From the NCBI GenBank assembly GCA_018222605.1, contig JAAEZZ010000002.1, positions 186,001 through 250,000 on the forward strand: 64,000 bases of DNA, written 5' to 3'. The position numbers were made by a program, and so were the translations under genes. Below are positions 10,737 through 19,902 of the stretch, piece after piece (within the stretch, counting starts at the first letter, position 1; the number at the start of each line of letters is the position of its first letter). Source of the stretch: Alphaproteobacteria bacterium. Its GTDB lineage: Bacteria > Pseudomonadota > Alphaproteobacteria > Caulobacterales > Hyphomonadaceae. Under the pieces are notes generated by a model that saw only the letters and a program-made list of their open reading frames with translations, was not told where the DNA came from and did not search any database.

Positions 10737-11918
10737 ATGTCCGACACACAAAAAAAGCAAGACAAGACAACTGCCACGGGAGCTATCGCCTTGGCAGACG
10801 GGACAATTTTCCTCGGCGCAGGCGCCGGGGCCGAAGGAATCCGCGTCGGTGAGCTGTGTTTCAACACGGCAATTACCGGCTATCAGGAAATCCTGACTGA
10901 CCCGTCCTACTCCTCCCAGATCGTCCTGTTTACATTCCCGCACATCGGAAATGTTGGCGCGAATGATGAAGATCACGAAGAATCGTCGGCCCCTGCAACA
11001 GATGCAGCGCGCGGCACGATTTTCCGCGAGCCGATCACGGCGGCCTCCAACTGGCGCGCAGGCGAAGGCTTTGACGCCTGGCTCGCCAAACGCGGCATTG
11101 TTGCGCTGTCTGGCGTAGATACCCGCGCAATCACTCGCCTGATACGCGAAAACGGTATGCAGAAAGCTGCCATCTGCAACAAGCCGGATGGCAATATCGA
11201 CCTCGACGCCTTGATCGAAACCGCGCGCAGCTGGAACGGCCTGGAAGCCGCTGATCTGGCCGCAATAGTCGACACGGACGCCTCATTCGAAAACACCGAG
11301 CAATTGTGGACAATCGAGCATGGCTACGGCCAGCTGGAAGACGCCCGCTATCATGTCGTGCTGGTGGATTTTGGCGTGAAGAAAAACATCCTGCGCAACC
11401 TCGCCCAGGTCGGCATTCGCGCGACGGTCGTGAACGGCGATGCGAGCGCTGAGGAGATCTTCGCGCTGAAGCCTGACGGCGTCGTCTTCTCCAATGGTCC
11501 GGGTGACCCGGCCGCCACCATTCAGCGCTCCGGCGACATGATCCGCGCGGTCATCGATAGCGGCCTGCCGATCCTTGGCATCTGCCTCGGCCACCAGCTG
11601 CTGGCCCTGGCACTGGGCGCGCAGACGATGAAGATGGCGCAGGGCCACCATGGCGCAAACCATCCGGTCAAGGATCTGGCCACCGGCAAGGTGGAGATCG
11701 TGTCCATGAACCATGGCTTTACGGTTGACCCAAAAACGCTACCGGCGGGCGTGGAAGAGAGCCACCGCTCCCTGTTTGACGGCACCAATTCCGGCCTCGC
11801 GGTGAAAGATCGCCCGATCATTTCCGTGCAGCACCATCCGGAAGCCAGCCCCGGACCGCAGGACAGTTTCTACCTGTTCCAGCGTTTCGCGGACCTGATG
11901 GCAGCGGCCGGGAAATAG
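10737..11918 (+). CDS. carA: Carbamoyl-phosphate synthase small (glutaminase) subunit
   Basis: A 393-residue CarA, which hydrolyses glutamine and passes ammonia to CarB for carbamoyl phosphate, used in pyrimidine and arginine synthesis. The N-terminal CarA domain has [13 protein letters not shown]. The class I amidotransferase domain has the nucleophile Cys283 in GICLGHQ, and the His/Glu pair in [10 protein letters not shown]. carB is not adjacent; the next gene downstream is an oxygenase after 34 bases. argF, which uses the product, lies near 40 kb. Confidence 0.96.
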   Translation: MSDTQKKQDKTTATGAIALADGTIFLGAGAGAEGIRVGELCFNTAITGYQEILTDPSYSSQIVLFTFPHIGNVGANDEDHEESSAPATDAARGTIFREPITAASNWRAGEGFDAWLAKRGIVALSGVDTRAITRLIRENGMQKAAICNKPDGNIDLDALIETARSWNGLEAADLAAIVDTDASFENTEQLWTIEHGYGQLEDARYHVVLVDFGVKKNILRNLAQVGIRATVVNGDASAEEIFALKPDGVVFSNGPGDPAATIQRSGDMIRAVIDSGLPILGICLGHQLLALALGAQTMKMAQGHHGANHPVKDLATGKVEIVSMNHGFTVDPKTLPAGVEESHRSLFDGTNSGLAVKDRPIISVQHHPEASPGPQDSFYLFQRFADLMAAAGK

Positions 11919-11952
11919 TCCCGCCAGAGCGCCCCGAAAACCCAGCCCCCGC

Positions 11953-12615
11953 ATGACCGCGCCCCTCCCCCTGCCAGGCGACAACCGTCTCGGCTGCGTG
12001 ATTGAAGACCTGGCCAGCAAGGGCTGGTCCTGGCAGCCGGGTTTTTTGCCAGATGCCCTGCTGATCGCGCTACGTGACGAGATTCACGCGCTGGAGGCAG
12101 AAGCCGCGCTGGCCCCTGCAGGGATCGGCCGCGAAGATGCCTTTCAGGTCGATCACTCCATCCGCAAGACGCGCATCACCTGGCTGAACGATTCCAGCCC
12201 GGCGCAGCTGGCCTTTTCCGACTGGGCCGAGCATTTGCGCGAAGCCCTCAACCGTTCGCTGCTGCTGGGCCTGTTCGAATTCGAGGCCTGTTATGCTGTC
12301 TATCCGGAAGGCGGCTTCTATGATCGCCATCTCGACAGTTTCGAAGGTGCGAAGAACCGCATCGTCTCACTCGTCGTCTACCTCAATGATGAATGGAGCG
12401 CAGAAGATGGCGGCGCCTTGGTCGTGTGGCCGGAAGGCGCGAGCGAAGACGACACCCCTGTCGCGACTTTGGTGCCGGAAGGCGGCGGTGTGGTGCTGAT
12501 GCTGTCAGAAACCATTCCGCACGCGGTGCAGCCGACCGCGAAACAACGCTACGGCATTGCCGGCTGGTGGCGTGTGAACCAGGCGATTGACGGACAGGTC
12601 ATCCCGATCAGCTAA
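11953..12615 (+). CDS. 2-oxoglutarate/Fe(II) oxygenase (prolyl 4-hydroxylase-like)
   Basis: A 220-residue dioxygenase of the SM-20/prolyl-hydroxylase group. The iron triad is visible as H126 and D128 (YDRHLDSF) and distal H190 (IPHAVQ), with the 2-oxoglutarate-binding Arg199 nine residues later (KQRYGIAGWWRV). The double-stranded beta-helix core spans about residues 100-210. The substrate cannot be read from sequence; a protein residue is plausible from the fold. It follows carA by 34 bases on the same strand and may be cotranscribed. Confidence 0.83.
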   Translation: MTAPLPLPGDNRLGCVIEDLASKGWSWQPGFLPDALLIALRDEIHALEAEAALAPAGIGREDAFQVDHSIRKTRITWLNDSSPAQLAFSDWAEHLREALNRSLLLGLFEFEACYAVYPEGGFYDRHLDSFEGAKNRIVSLVVYLNDEWSAEDGGALVVWPEGASEDDTPVATLVPEGGGVVLMLSETIPHAVQPTAKQRYGIAGWWRVNQAIDGQVIPIS

Positions 12616-12617
12616 GC

Positions 12618-13205
12618 CTAGCGCAGGCTCCTCAGCATAATCTCGAACACTTCAAGCACACGCTCGACGGTGGCACCATTTCTACCGCGTGCGAGGGCAA
12701 AGCCTGAGCCGTTCAGCGCGCCCTGCACGATCAGCGCACATGCATCAGCCCGTTCCGGGGCAATTATGCCCTCTTCGACCAGAAACTGAATTCCGGCCCG
12801 CACATTCTGCTGACCGAGATCATGATCGGCCTCATACCATTCCAGCAGGCCCAGAGCCCGCGGACCGTCCAGAAGCACAATGCGCTGATAGTCTGTCCGC
12901 ATGACCCAACTGAAATAGACACGCGCACCAGCCAAGAACGCGGCATACGGGTCTTCGACAGACATGGCCTCTATCGCCGCGATGCGGGTTTCCTTGTCCA
13001 TCGTGACCTGCAGATCGCGCCAGACTTCATAATAGAGCTGCTGCTTGTTCTCGAAATGATGAAACAGCGCGCCCTTGGTGATGCCCGCCTCGACGACAAT
13101 ACTGGCAATGCTTGCCTCAAACCCCTCCTCCGAGAACCGGTTTCGAGCAGCTTTCAGGATCGCTGTGCGCGTTTCGCGGGCTTTTCTGGCACGTGGCTTA
13201 GGCAT
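12618..13205 (-). CDS. TetR-family transcriptional regulator
   Basis: A 195-residue TetR repressor. The N-terminal helix-turn-helix is at about residues 10-56 (AILKAARNRFSEEG, ITKGALFHHFENK), followed by an all-helical ligand-binding half. A perfect palindrome ending 25 bases before its start codon suggests autoregulation. It is convergent with the oxygenase gene, the stop codons being 3 bases apart. No divergent target gene is present upstream, where a gap of about 375 bases precedes the GH3 gene end. Ligand unknown. Confidence 0.87.
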   Translation of the reverse strand: MPKPRARKARETRTAILKAARNRFSEEGFEASIASIVVEAGITKGALFHHFENKQQLYYEVWRDLQVTMDKETRIAAIEAMSVEDPYAAFLAGARVYFSWVMRTDYQRIVLLDGPRALGLLEWYEADHDLGQQNVRAGIQFLVEEGIIAPERADACALIVQGALNGSGFALARGRNGATVERVLEVFEIMLRSLR

Positions 13206-13229
13206 GGCGGCTTTTCAGTTGTCCATTTA

Positions 13230-13246
13230 ACATACCAGTGGTATGT
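13230..13246. promoter_or_regulatory. TetR operator, perfect palindrome
   Basis: ACATACC-AGT-GGTATGT is a perfect 7-bp inverted repeat with a 3-base centre. It lies 25 bases before the TetR start codon, where it would overlap the promoter or leader. It is a typical autoregulatory site; binding is inferred. Confidence 0.6.
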
Positions 13247-13355
13247 AAAATCACCAATGTGGACTTTTCCGGGTCTGCAAAGACCGGAACGGCATCACCA
13301 TGACGACAACAGGCTGGGTGGCTTTCCGAAACCGCATTGCCATAGTGGGACGCGG

Positions 13356-13398
13356 GACGACCGCGCGAACAGGTGTCGAGCCCGTACGCGCGGTCGTC
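13356..13398. repeat. Inverted repeat with 12-bp perfect arms
   Basis: GACGACCGCGCG (13356-13367) and CGCGCGGTCGTC (13387-13398) are perfect complements around a 19-base loop. There is no U-run, so it is not an intrinsic terminator. It lies in the gap between the TetR gene and the GH3 gene. That gap (13206-13581) contains no convincing gene. Confidence 0.45.
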
Positions 13399-13468
13399 TT
13401 GATTCAGGAATGAATAGCCAAACAGGCCATAGCCGTCACAGCGCATAGCAGACACGATCAGATGCCCT

Positions 13469-13498
13469 CCTAACCTGTAATATCAGTTACAGGTTAGG
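13469..13498. promoter_or_regulatory. Operator-like palindrome, 12-bp perfect arms
   Basis: CCTAACCTGTAA (13469-13480) and TTACAGGTTAGG (13487-13498) are perfect inverted repeats around a 6-base spacer. The form suits a dimeric repressor, yet no clear gene starts nearby. It differs in sequence from the site at 13230, so a different regulator would bind it. Confidence 0.5.
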
Positions 13499-13538
13499 CG
13501 CAAAATGACAAGTCGATAGAAGCGCCTTATCGGAAAGA

Positions 13539-13578
13539 TGTGACCCTGCCCGCGCTATGGGAAGCGGACAGGGTCACA
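13539..13578 (-). terminator. Hairpin after the GH3 gene, probable terminator
   Basis: TGTGACCCTG and CAGGGTCACA form a 10-bp perfect outer stem, with extra GC pairing inside the loop. On the minus strand it begins just after the GH3 stop codon and is followed by TCTTTCC, a poor U-run. Confidence 0.45.
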
Positions 13579-13581
13579 AGC

Positions 13582-16308
13582 CTAGTTTTCCGGCGTGAAC
13601 CGTACCGTGGCAGAGGCGCCTGCCGTCTCTGCGATATAACCTGGCTGGCCCCCGCCCAGAGAGATCACCGCCTCTCCGCGGGTCGGCGTCACGAAGGTGC
13701 CGTCCGTATCATAATAGCCAAGCCGATCCGGAGACAGTTCGAACGTCACTGTCCGCGTCTCACCCGGTGCCAGCTCCACGACATCAAATGCGATCAGCTC
13801 CACCTTCGGTACGGAGGGGTTTGCGCGTTCCTTGTGCTGAATATAGGCCTGCACCACTTCGCGCCCGGCCATGTCGCCCGTATTGGTCACCGTCACACTG
13901 ACCGGCAATGGTTGGCTCGCATCATGGCTTTCCGGCACGGACAGGCCATCATAGCCGAAGCTGGTATAGGAAAGCCCATAACCGAACGGATAAAGCGGCT
14001 CGCCCTCATAATATTTATAGGTGCGGTTCTGCATCGAATAATCACCAAAGTCCGGCAAATCATCGACCGATTTGTAGAACGTTACTGGCAGGCGGCCGGA
14101 CGGGCTGTACTCGCCCCACAGCAGGTCTGCGATGGCATTGCCTGCCTTCTCCCCCGGATAGAAGGCCTGGACAATGGCCGGCAAATTCTCGCTTTCCCAG
14201 TTCAGCCCCATGGCAGAGCCGGAGAAGTTCACCATCACGACCGGCTTTCCGGTCGCATACAGATCTTTCAACAGGCTCTCCTGGCTTTCAGGCAGCTTGA
14301 TGTTCGTACGGTCTCCGCCCAGGAAGCCGTCCAGCTCGACGCCCATTTCCTCGCCTTCGAGATTGGCATCAATGCCGCCAAAGAACAGGATGACATCGGC
14401 GTCTTCCACTGCCGCCATGGCCTCCGCCTTCAGGTCTCGCGAGACATCGGTCCAGTTCAGATAGGCATATTTGTCCAGCTGGTCGCGCGGCCATCCGCTG
14501 TCGAATTTCAGCGTCATCTTCACGCTATAGGGCTCACCCGCTGTCATCGCGATGCCGTCGCGTTCGCCCACTTCCTTGCCGTTGATCTCGACCGTGGACC
14601 AGCGCGAGGGCTGGAACCGGTAGACCCCGTCCGCCTCCGGAACAATCACGCCGTCCCAGATGGCGCCGAACTCATCATTCAGCCCGCCCGTGCTCGGCGT
14701 TCGGTCCCAGTAGAAATCGATCTTGTCTTCCACTGTCTCGACTGCCGGGTCACCGGAGAGATCCTTCTCGACATAATAGGCCGCCTTCACGCCGGGCACC
14801 AATTCGCCTGTCTCATCCTCATGGAACAGGACAGAGGCCGGCACCGGCTTGTAGTCGGAATAATTGTCGCCTGCGATGGTGGATCCGACCGCGTAGGTCA
14901 CATTCTCTGCGCCCACTTTCGCGGTCACGCCTTCCAGCGCCGTGACGGGCTGTGTCGGGCGGCCATAATAATTCGCCACCAGCGTCCACCAATTGTCGGC
15001 ATTCGGACCGATCACGGCCACCTTGGTTTCCGGCGCCAGTGGCAGGATGCCATCATTCTTCAGCAGTACCAGAGACTGCCGCGCCGTCTTTTCGGACAGC
15101 GCAATATGTTCGTCATTCGCCACAATATCCAGCGGCAGATTGGCCCATGGCACCATGGCCGGGTCATCATACATGCCCAGCCTGAACAACGCCGTGTAGA
15201 GACGGATGACCGCCTGGTCGATGGTCGCCTCATCGATCAGCCCTTGCGCGACAGCGTCCGGCAGCGCGTCCATCTTGTTGCCGAACCCGTCTCCGCAATT
15301 CAGATCGGTGCCCATCTTCACAGACAGGGCCGCCGCCTCTGCGCGCGTGTCGACATAATCATGCGCCACATAGGGCGCTTCGCCGGCTTCCTGCTTCGCC
15401 TCATCATAATAGAAGTCACCAATCGCGCCGCAATCGGAGACGACATAGCCGTCAAAGCCGAGTTCGCCGCGCAAGAGGTCAACCATAAGCCGCTCACTGC
15501 CACAGGCCGGCGCGCCCCAGACGGCATTATAGGCGCACATGACAGAGCCGACATCGGTCTCGTCAAACGCCATCTTGAAGGCGGGCAGATAGGTCTCCCA
15601 CAGATCTGCGTCGCTCGCATGATAGTCATCACGGTGGCGGGACGGTTCCGGTCCGGAATGGACGGCATAATGCTTTACCGTCGCGACGGCTTTGAGATAC
15701 TTGTCGTCATCGCCCTGGATACCATTGACGAAATTCACCGCCATGCGGCCCGTCAGGAACGGATCCTCGCCATAGGTTTCCTGCCCCCTGCCCCAGCGCG
15801 GATCACGGAAGATGTTGATATTGGGCGACCAGAAGGTCAGCCCGCCATACATGGCGTAGACATCCTCAGACGCATAATAATGATGCTTGGCGCGGCCCTC
15901 GTCTGAAATCGTCGTGGCGACGTCCAGCATCAGGTCTTCATCCCAGGTCGCCGCCAGGCCGATCGCCTGCGGGAACACCGTGGCATGGCCCGCGCGGGCG
16001 ACGCCATGCAGGGCCTCGTTCCACCAATTGTATTCATGGATGCCAAGCCGCGGAATGCCAGCGGCCTTGTCATACATCTGGGCCGCTTTCTCCTCCAGCG
16101 TCATGCGGCTGACCAGATCCCTTGCCCGTTCCTCCGGGCTGAGGGAGGCGTCCATATAGGGCAGAATCGCAGGCTCTGTCGCTTCTGGCGCATCCAGCGC
16201 GGCAACAGGTGCCTCGGCAGGCTCTGTGCTGGTACAGGCCGCCATCAATGCAAGCGATGCAACCGCCCCCATAAGGCTGAATTTATTGAATAATTTCCGG
16301 TTCAACAT
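13582..16308 (-). CDS. Glycoside hydrolase family 3 lipoprotein with PA14 insert
   Basis: A 908-residue exported glycosidase (beta-glucosidase or beta-xylosidase type). A lipoprotein signal ends in LMAAC. The GH3 N-terminal barrel follows (EYNWWNEALHGVAR, RDPRWGRGQETYGEDP), with the nucleophile Asp at about residue 292 in VVSDCGAI. The GH3 C-terminal domain is interrupted by a PA14-like segment at about residues 450-590, and a fibronectin-III-like domain (GREVVQAYIQ) ends the protein. The start at 16308 has AGGA 8 bases upstream; the longer in-frame start at 16389 precedes the signal peptide and is rejected. Sugar specificity is not readable. It is a single gene, likely for polysaccharide scavenging at the cell surface. 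Confidence 0.92.
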   Translation of the reverse strand: MLNRKLFNKFSLMGAVASLALMAACTSTEPAEAPVAALDAPEATEPAILPYMDASLSPEERARDLVSRMTLEEKAAQMYDKAAGIPRLGIHEYNWWNEALHGVARAGHATVFPQAIGLAATWDEDLMLDVATTISDEGRAKHHYYASEDVYAMYGGLTFWSPNINIFRDPRWGRGQETYGEDPFLTGRMAVNFVNGIQGDDDKYLKAVATVKHYAVHSGPEPSRHRDDYHASDADLWETYLPAFKMAFDETDVGSVMCAYNAVWGAPACGSERLMVDLLRGELGFDGYVVSDCGAIGDFYYDEAKQEAGEAPYVAHDYVDTRAEAAALSVKMGTDLNCGDGFGNKMDALPDAVAQGLIDEATIDQAVIRLYTALFRLGMYDDPAMVPWANLPLDIVANDEHIALSEKTARQSLVLLKNDGILPLAPETKVAVIGPNADNWWTLVANYYGRPTQPVTALEGVTAKVGAENVTYAVGSTIAGDNYSDYKPVPASVLFHEDETGELVPGVKAAYYVEKDLSGDPAVETVEDKIDFYWDRTPSTGGLNDEFGAIWDGVIVPEADGVYRFQPSRWSTVEINGKEVGERDGIAMTAGEPYSVKMTLKFDSGWPRDQLDKYAYLNWTDVSRDLKAEAMAAVEDADVILFFGGIDANLEGEEMGVELDGFLGGDRTNIKLPESQESLLKDLYATGKPVVMVNFSGSAMGLNWESENLPAIVQAFYPGEKAGNAIADLLWGEYSPSGRLPVTFYKSVDDLPDFGDYSMQNRTYKYYEGEPLYPFGYGLSYTSFGYDGLSVPESHDASQPLPVSVTVTNTGDMAGREVVQAYIQHKERANPSVPKVELIAFDVVELAPGETRTVTFELSPDRLGYYDTDGTFVTPTRGEAVISLGGGQPGYIAETAGASATVRFTPEN

Positions 16309-16449
16309 GGCTATTTCCTGCTCCCTCTGGATTATAAGGAGGGCACAGAAACAGCCGGGCACCCTCCACATTTGAGAGCATTGTTGCACGCTAACATTTT
16401 TAAGGCCAGACGCTTTTTGGCCTTTTTCGCGGGGATCGCAATCCGGGCC

Positions 16450-16887
16450 CTAGACCGGCTTCAAAGTCTTCGGATTGATTCCACCCATGCGGCAGACTTC
16501 CGTCCACTCATCGGCCTTCACCGGCTGAACGGACAGGCGGAAAGACGTCACCAGGCTCATCTCCTCCAGCTTCGGATTGGCCTTTACCTCTTTCAGCTTC
16601 ACCGGTTTTGGCATGTCGGCCAGCGCCCGCACATGCACGCAGTCCCAGCGTTCATCATCGGTCGTGGAATCCGGCGCGCTCTCGGCGGATATCTCGACAA
16701 TGCCAACCACTTCGAGCCCCTTATTGGAGTGGTAGAAAAAGCCCCGGTCGCCGACTTTCATGTCACGCATGAAATTGCGCGCCTGATAGTTGCGGATGCC
16801 GGACCATTCCTCGCCCTCATCGCCCTTGGCCTTTTGCTGTTCCCAGCTCCAGGCGTCCGGTTCGGATTTGAACAGCCAGTATTTCAT
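16450..16887 (-). CDS. EVE domain protein
   Basis: A 145-residue stand-alone EVE domain (PF01878), related to PUA and YTH folds that read modified bases. Typical parts are the N-terminal YWLFKSEPDAWSW, IRNYQARNFMRDM, GDRGFFYHS and the C-terminal SLVTSFRLSVQPV. EVE proteins are thought to bind modified nucleobases, which is family knowledge only. The length is normal. It is divergent from the P-loop kinase gene at 17061. Confidence 0.9.
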   Translation of the reverse strand: MKYWLFKSEPDAWSWEQQKAKGDEGEEWSGIRNYQARNFMRDMKVGDRGFFYHSNKGLEVVGIVEISAESAPDSTTDDERWDCVHVRALADMPKPVKLKEVKANPKLEEMSLVTSFRLSVQPVKADEWTEVCRMGGINPKTLKPV

Positions 16888-17060
16888 GATGTGCCTCTTC
16901 GCATTTCACTTTGTCAGACCTAATCGGATTCCGGGCCACGTCCACCCGGCCCCCGATGCAAGCCCAGCTGCACGCCCCTTCGGACATAAGCGTTCAGCCC
17001 TTGCGCTGCCCCGGCGGCTGGCTAAAACGCTCTGCCCTGCACATGCCGAGACAGATCGCC

Positions 17061-17627
17061 ATGCCTAACTACATCTCCCTGACAGAGGCCGCCGCAAAGC
17101 TGCAGACGGCGTACCGTGTTCTCATTATCGGCTGCAGCGGTTCAGGCAAGACGACGCTTGGCCGCGCCATCTCCGACGCATTCGGCCTGCGCTGTATACC
17201 ACTTGACCAGGAAGTCCTCTGGCAGTCGGGCTGGGTCGAGCGCAGCGACGCAGAACAATATAGTATGATCGCCAAACTGGTTCAGGAAGACCGCTGGGTG
17301 ATGGACGGCACGAATCCGAAAACATTTGACCTGCGCCTGCCACGCGCAGACCTTGTCCTCTGGCCGCGCCTGCCGCGTCTCGCATGCATCAGCGGCGTAA
17401 CCAGACGGTGGCTGAAATATCGCGGGCAAACCCGGCCTGGCATGGCGCAAGGGTGCCCGGAGAAACTCGATGCGGAGTTCCTGCATTTCATCTGGACGTT
17501 CGAGCAGACCGTCTCCCCCCGTATCATCGAAGGGCTCGACACGCATGGGCCGGACGTGCCCGTTCTCGTATTCCGCTCCCGGAAAGAAATGACCGATTTG
17601 CTCGCTCTCTCAGGCGCGCCTGCCTAA
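17061..17627 (+). CDS. P-loop kinase, adenylate kinase/topology-modulation-like
   Basis: A 188-residue P-loop NTPase with Walker A GCSGSGKTT and the small-kinase pattern of DNA topology modulation (FlaR-like) proteins: LDQEVLWQSGW, then WVMDGTNPKTFDLRLPRAD. The start at 17061 is preferred; longer in-frame starts at 17043 and 16911 add residues unlike the family. Its 3' end overlaps the convergent DUF3445 gene by 18 bases. Substrate unknown; the group includes uncharacterised nucleotide or small-molecule kinases. Confidence 0.75.
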   Translation: MPNYISLTEAAAKLQTAYRVLIIGCSGSGKTTLGRAISDAFGLRCIPLDQEVLWQSGWVERSDAEQYSMIAKLVQEDRWVMDGTNPKTFDLRLPRADLVLWPRLPRLACISGVTRRWLKYRGQTRPGMAQGCPEKLDAEFLHFIWTFEQTVSPRIIEGLDTHGPDVPVLVFRSRKEMTDLLALSGAPA

Positions 17628-18443
17628 CTGTCTTAGCGCTGCGCGGACGAGACCGTCATATGCCGCCCAGCCCTTATAGTCTGCCATCTCCGGTGTGATG
17701 CCCTGCCAGGCGGCCCTGAACGCCTCCGCCGCCTCTTCCCCGGCAAGTGCCGCGCGCAGCGGGTCCATCACGATACGGATGGTGAACAGCACCGCGCCTG
17801 TCTCGGGCAGCTTGGTGATCGTCTGGCGTTCCACGCGCAGATACAGCATGTCCAGCGCAGCATCTTCCGGTGTCTCTGCAGCCAGCGCCTTCAGCGGCGA
17901 TGAGCTGGGCGTGAAGCGCGCCTCGCCCGCCTGAACGGTCCAGTTGAAGCGCTCCAGAATGAGGCCCGGCTGCAGGCCATCAAAGATGCGGGAAATCCGC
18001 CGCACCAGATCCGGGTCAGCGCCCGGCACAGGCGCATGCAGCCCGCCCAGCGGTTCCCCCATCTTGTCAGACAATCGCCAGAAGGTCGGCGCGCACAGGC
18101 TCGCCGCCTGCAATCGCCACAGCCCGTCTTCTCCCCGCACCATCAGACAGAGATCATCGAACACCTCCGCGGCAGCGGCCTCCAACGGCGTCGGCCATTC
18201 GCCTTCGCAAATCCCCTGTCCCAGCGCGCTAAGCACCAGCACCGCCGCCTCCGCCATCTCGGCCTCTGCTCCGTGGGCGGCAAATACCTCGGCGCGGCGG
18301 TCCCGCATCAAGTCGCGTTTCGGCCCCAGCCAGGCCTCTGCTTCACTGTCGGGGGTCAGCCAGCCTTGCCATGCAATCGGCTTCAGTCCGGGCGCAAGCC
18401 CCGGCGGACCGCTCAGAAAAGGCAGATAGGGCGGCGCGCGCAT
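17610..18443 (-). CDS. DUF3445, heme-dependent oxidative N-demethylase alpha-like
   Basis: A 277-residue protein of the HODM_asu-like family (PF11927/DUF3445), which includes the alpha subunit of dimethylamine monooxygenase. Recognisable parts are PFLSGPPGLAPGLKPI, the WLGPKRDLMRDR stretch, DDLCLMVRGEDGLWRLQA and the C-terminal RVERQTITKLPETGAVLFTI. It lies 8 bases after the methyltransferase gene and is the last gene of a three-gene operon. The other demethylase subunits are not in the window, so a stand-alone role is likely and the substrate is unknown. The start at 18443 matches the domain edge; an upstream in-frame start at 18632 overlaps the methyltransferase and is rejected. Confidence 0.75.
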   Translation of the reverse strand: MRAPPYLPFLSGPPGLAPGLKPIAWQGWLTPDSEAEAWLGPKRDLMRDRRAEVFAAHGAEAEMAEAAVLVLSALGQGICEGEWPTPLEAAAAEVFDDLCLMVRGEDGLWRLQAASLCAPTFWRLSDKMGEPLGGLHAPVPGADPDLVRRISRIFDGLQPGLILERFNWTVQAGEARFTPSSSPLKALAAETPEDAALDMLYLRVERQTITKLPETGAVLFTIRIVMDPLRAALAGEEAAEAFRAAWQGITPEMADYKGWAAYDGLVRAALRQLGRRA

Positions 18444-18451
18444 TCCGCGTC

Positions 18452-19078
18452 TCAGACGGGCACTGCCGCGCCCCAGCTGACAAAGCCTGCAATTTTGGGC
18501 GTGGACGGAAGATACATCGTCTCCGCTCCGTCCAGACGAAAGCCCGCCGCCGCAAACATCGCCTCGGTGTCGCGCGTCAGATGGCACCCACCACCGAGAG
18601 GTTTCCACACGGGCTCTATGCGGCGCTGCCATTTCGCAACGCCCTCATCGGGCGCCAGGCCATGCTCGGAAAACAGGATCTTGCCATCCGGCTTCAGCAC
18701 ACGGCGCACCTCGCGCAGGCTCGCCTCCCAGTCCGGTATTGTGCACAATACAAACGTGATTATCGCCGTGTCGATGCTGTCATCTTCCAGCGGAATGGCT
18801 TCGGCGCCGGTCTGCAGGAATTCGATACGATTGCCGATGCCCAGCGCGCCAGCCTCCCGGCGCGCCTTCTTAAGCATCACTTCCGACGGTTCCAAAGCAT
18901 AGAGATGCTCTACCTTGCTGGCGTCATAATAGCGGAAATTCGTGCCGGAGCCACAGCCCACCTCCAGCACTTGGCCTTCCGCCCGCGGAACAATCTTTTC
19001 CCGCTGCTTCATGATCGGCTTCGTGCTGCATGCACAGGAGACGATATGCGGAACGACGTAACGCTCCCACGGGTTCAC
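18452..19078 (-). CDS. Class I SAM-dependent methyltransferase
   Basis: A 208-residue methyltransferase with motif I VLEVGCGSGTN, an acidic motif II region (LYALEPSEVML) and a motif IV-like DTAIITFVLC. It is related to the UbiE/COQ5-like and METTL7-like groups (Methyltransf_11). Its first codon overlaps the stop of the upstream membrane protein gene by 4 bases (ATGA), indicating translational coupling. The acceptor is unknown. Confidence 0.82.
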   Translation of the reverse strand: MNPWERYVVPHIVSCACSTKPIMKQREKIVPRAEGQVLEVGCGSGTNFRYYDASKVEHLYALEPSEVMLKKARREAGALGIGNRIEFLQTGAEAIPLEDDSIDTAIITFVLCTIPDWEASLREVRRVLKPDGKILFSEHGLAPDEGVAKWQRRIEPVWKPLGGGCHLTRDTEAMFAAAGFRLDGAETMYLPSTPKIAGFVSWGAAVPV

Positions 19079-19839
19079 TGGCCACCCTCCAGATCACCGG
19101 CAGGCATCTCCGTATCCGGCGTCTCGGCAGGCGTTGAGGCCGGACTATAGCCGGGATATTTCTGGCGCTGGATCAGCGTCTTCGTGCCCTCGGTCGGGCG
19201 GGCGATCAGGGCATCCTGGGAAATATTGACGACATATTCGAACTTGTCGCCCATCGGCTGATAGGTGGCAGAGCCATAATCGGCATCAATGCCAAACCGT
19301 CCGCCCTGCTTCTCGGCCAGCGTATAGACATCCAGACCTGGATTTTCCGCCAGAGCGATGCCATTCGTCGTGGCCTCGGTCACTTCCGTCGTCGTGAAGC
19401 GGCGCGACATGCGGCCCTCGATATAGTCCAGCCGGTAGATGGAATCATAACCCAGCATATTGGCCATCGGCTTGAACTTGATGACCTGCGCGCCGACTTC
19501 GAACTGGTTGCCGCGCAGCACAGGCTGTGTGCCATCGGCCTGAACCAGCTTGGTGCCATCCGACAGCGTCATGTCCAAGGCATAGGCATTGTCCTCGCCC
19601 GGCACGGCGGCAAATTTGATATTGGCGGCGTAGCGTTCCTTGGTCAGGCGCTTATAGGTCTGCAGATTGAGGCCAGCAAAGGCAACCACGCCCGCCAAGC
19701 CCAGAAAGCCGACGCCAAAGACGAGCCGGAAAAAGCCTGATCCCGCTTTCAGCTTGGCCAGCTTCCCGAAGCCCGCAAACAGCAGCATCAGGCCAATGAC
19801 CGCAGCAATTGCCGGCAGGATCCACCAAATCAGTCCCAT
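19075..19839 (-). CDS. Membrane-anchored protein of unknown function
   Basis: A 254-residue protein with two N-terminal membrane helices (about residues 2-23 and 36-56) and a large beta-rich domain likely outside the cytoplasm. Similar descriptions occur for cation/multidrug-transporter-like hypothetical proteins, but I recognise no catalytic motif. The C-terminus is Pro/Thr/Glu-rich. The start at 19839 has AGGAG 10 bases upstream. It is the first gene of the operon with the methyltransferase and DUF3445 protein. Confidence 0.65.
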   Translation of the reverse strand: MGLIWWILPAIAAVIGLMLLFAGFGKLAKLKAGSGFFRLVFGVGFLGLAGVVAFAGLNLQTYKRLTKERYAANIKFAAVPGEDNAYALDMTLSDGTKLVQADGTQPVLRGNQFEVGAQVIKFKPMANMLGYDSIYRLDYIEGRMSRRFTTTEVTEATTNGIALAENPGLDVYTLAEKQGGRFGIDADYGSATYQPMGDKFEYVVNISQDALIARPTEGTKTLIQRQKYPGYSPASTPAETPDTEMPAGDLEGGQ

Positions 19840-19902
19840 CAAATCATGTCTCCTGTTTGCACCACGCCCGCCAGTCTCTCCCGGCAAGGCCTCCCAAGCC
19901 CG

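Noticed and set aside
13198-13455. An 85-codon minus-strand frame in the gap upstream of the TetR gene
   Set aside because: It overlaps the TetR start, has no ribosome site, and its composition (many Arg/Cys/Ser, no domain) looks like chance. The palindrome upstream kept me from dismissing it outright.
13540-15906. A 788-codon plus-strand open frame opposite the GH3 gene
   Set aside because: A G+C-rich antisense frame; its translation is rich in His/Arg/Ile with no domain, while the minus strand is a clear GH3 enzyme.
16402-16429. Hairpin AAGGCC/GGCCTT followed by TTTTT downstream of the EVE gene
   Set aside because: It is oriented on the plus strand with no plus-strand gene before it. The stem is only six base pairs, so I did not call it a terminator.
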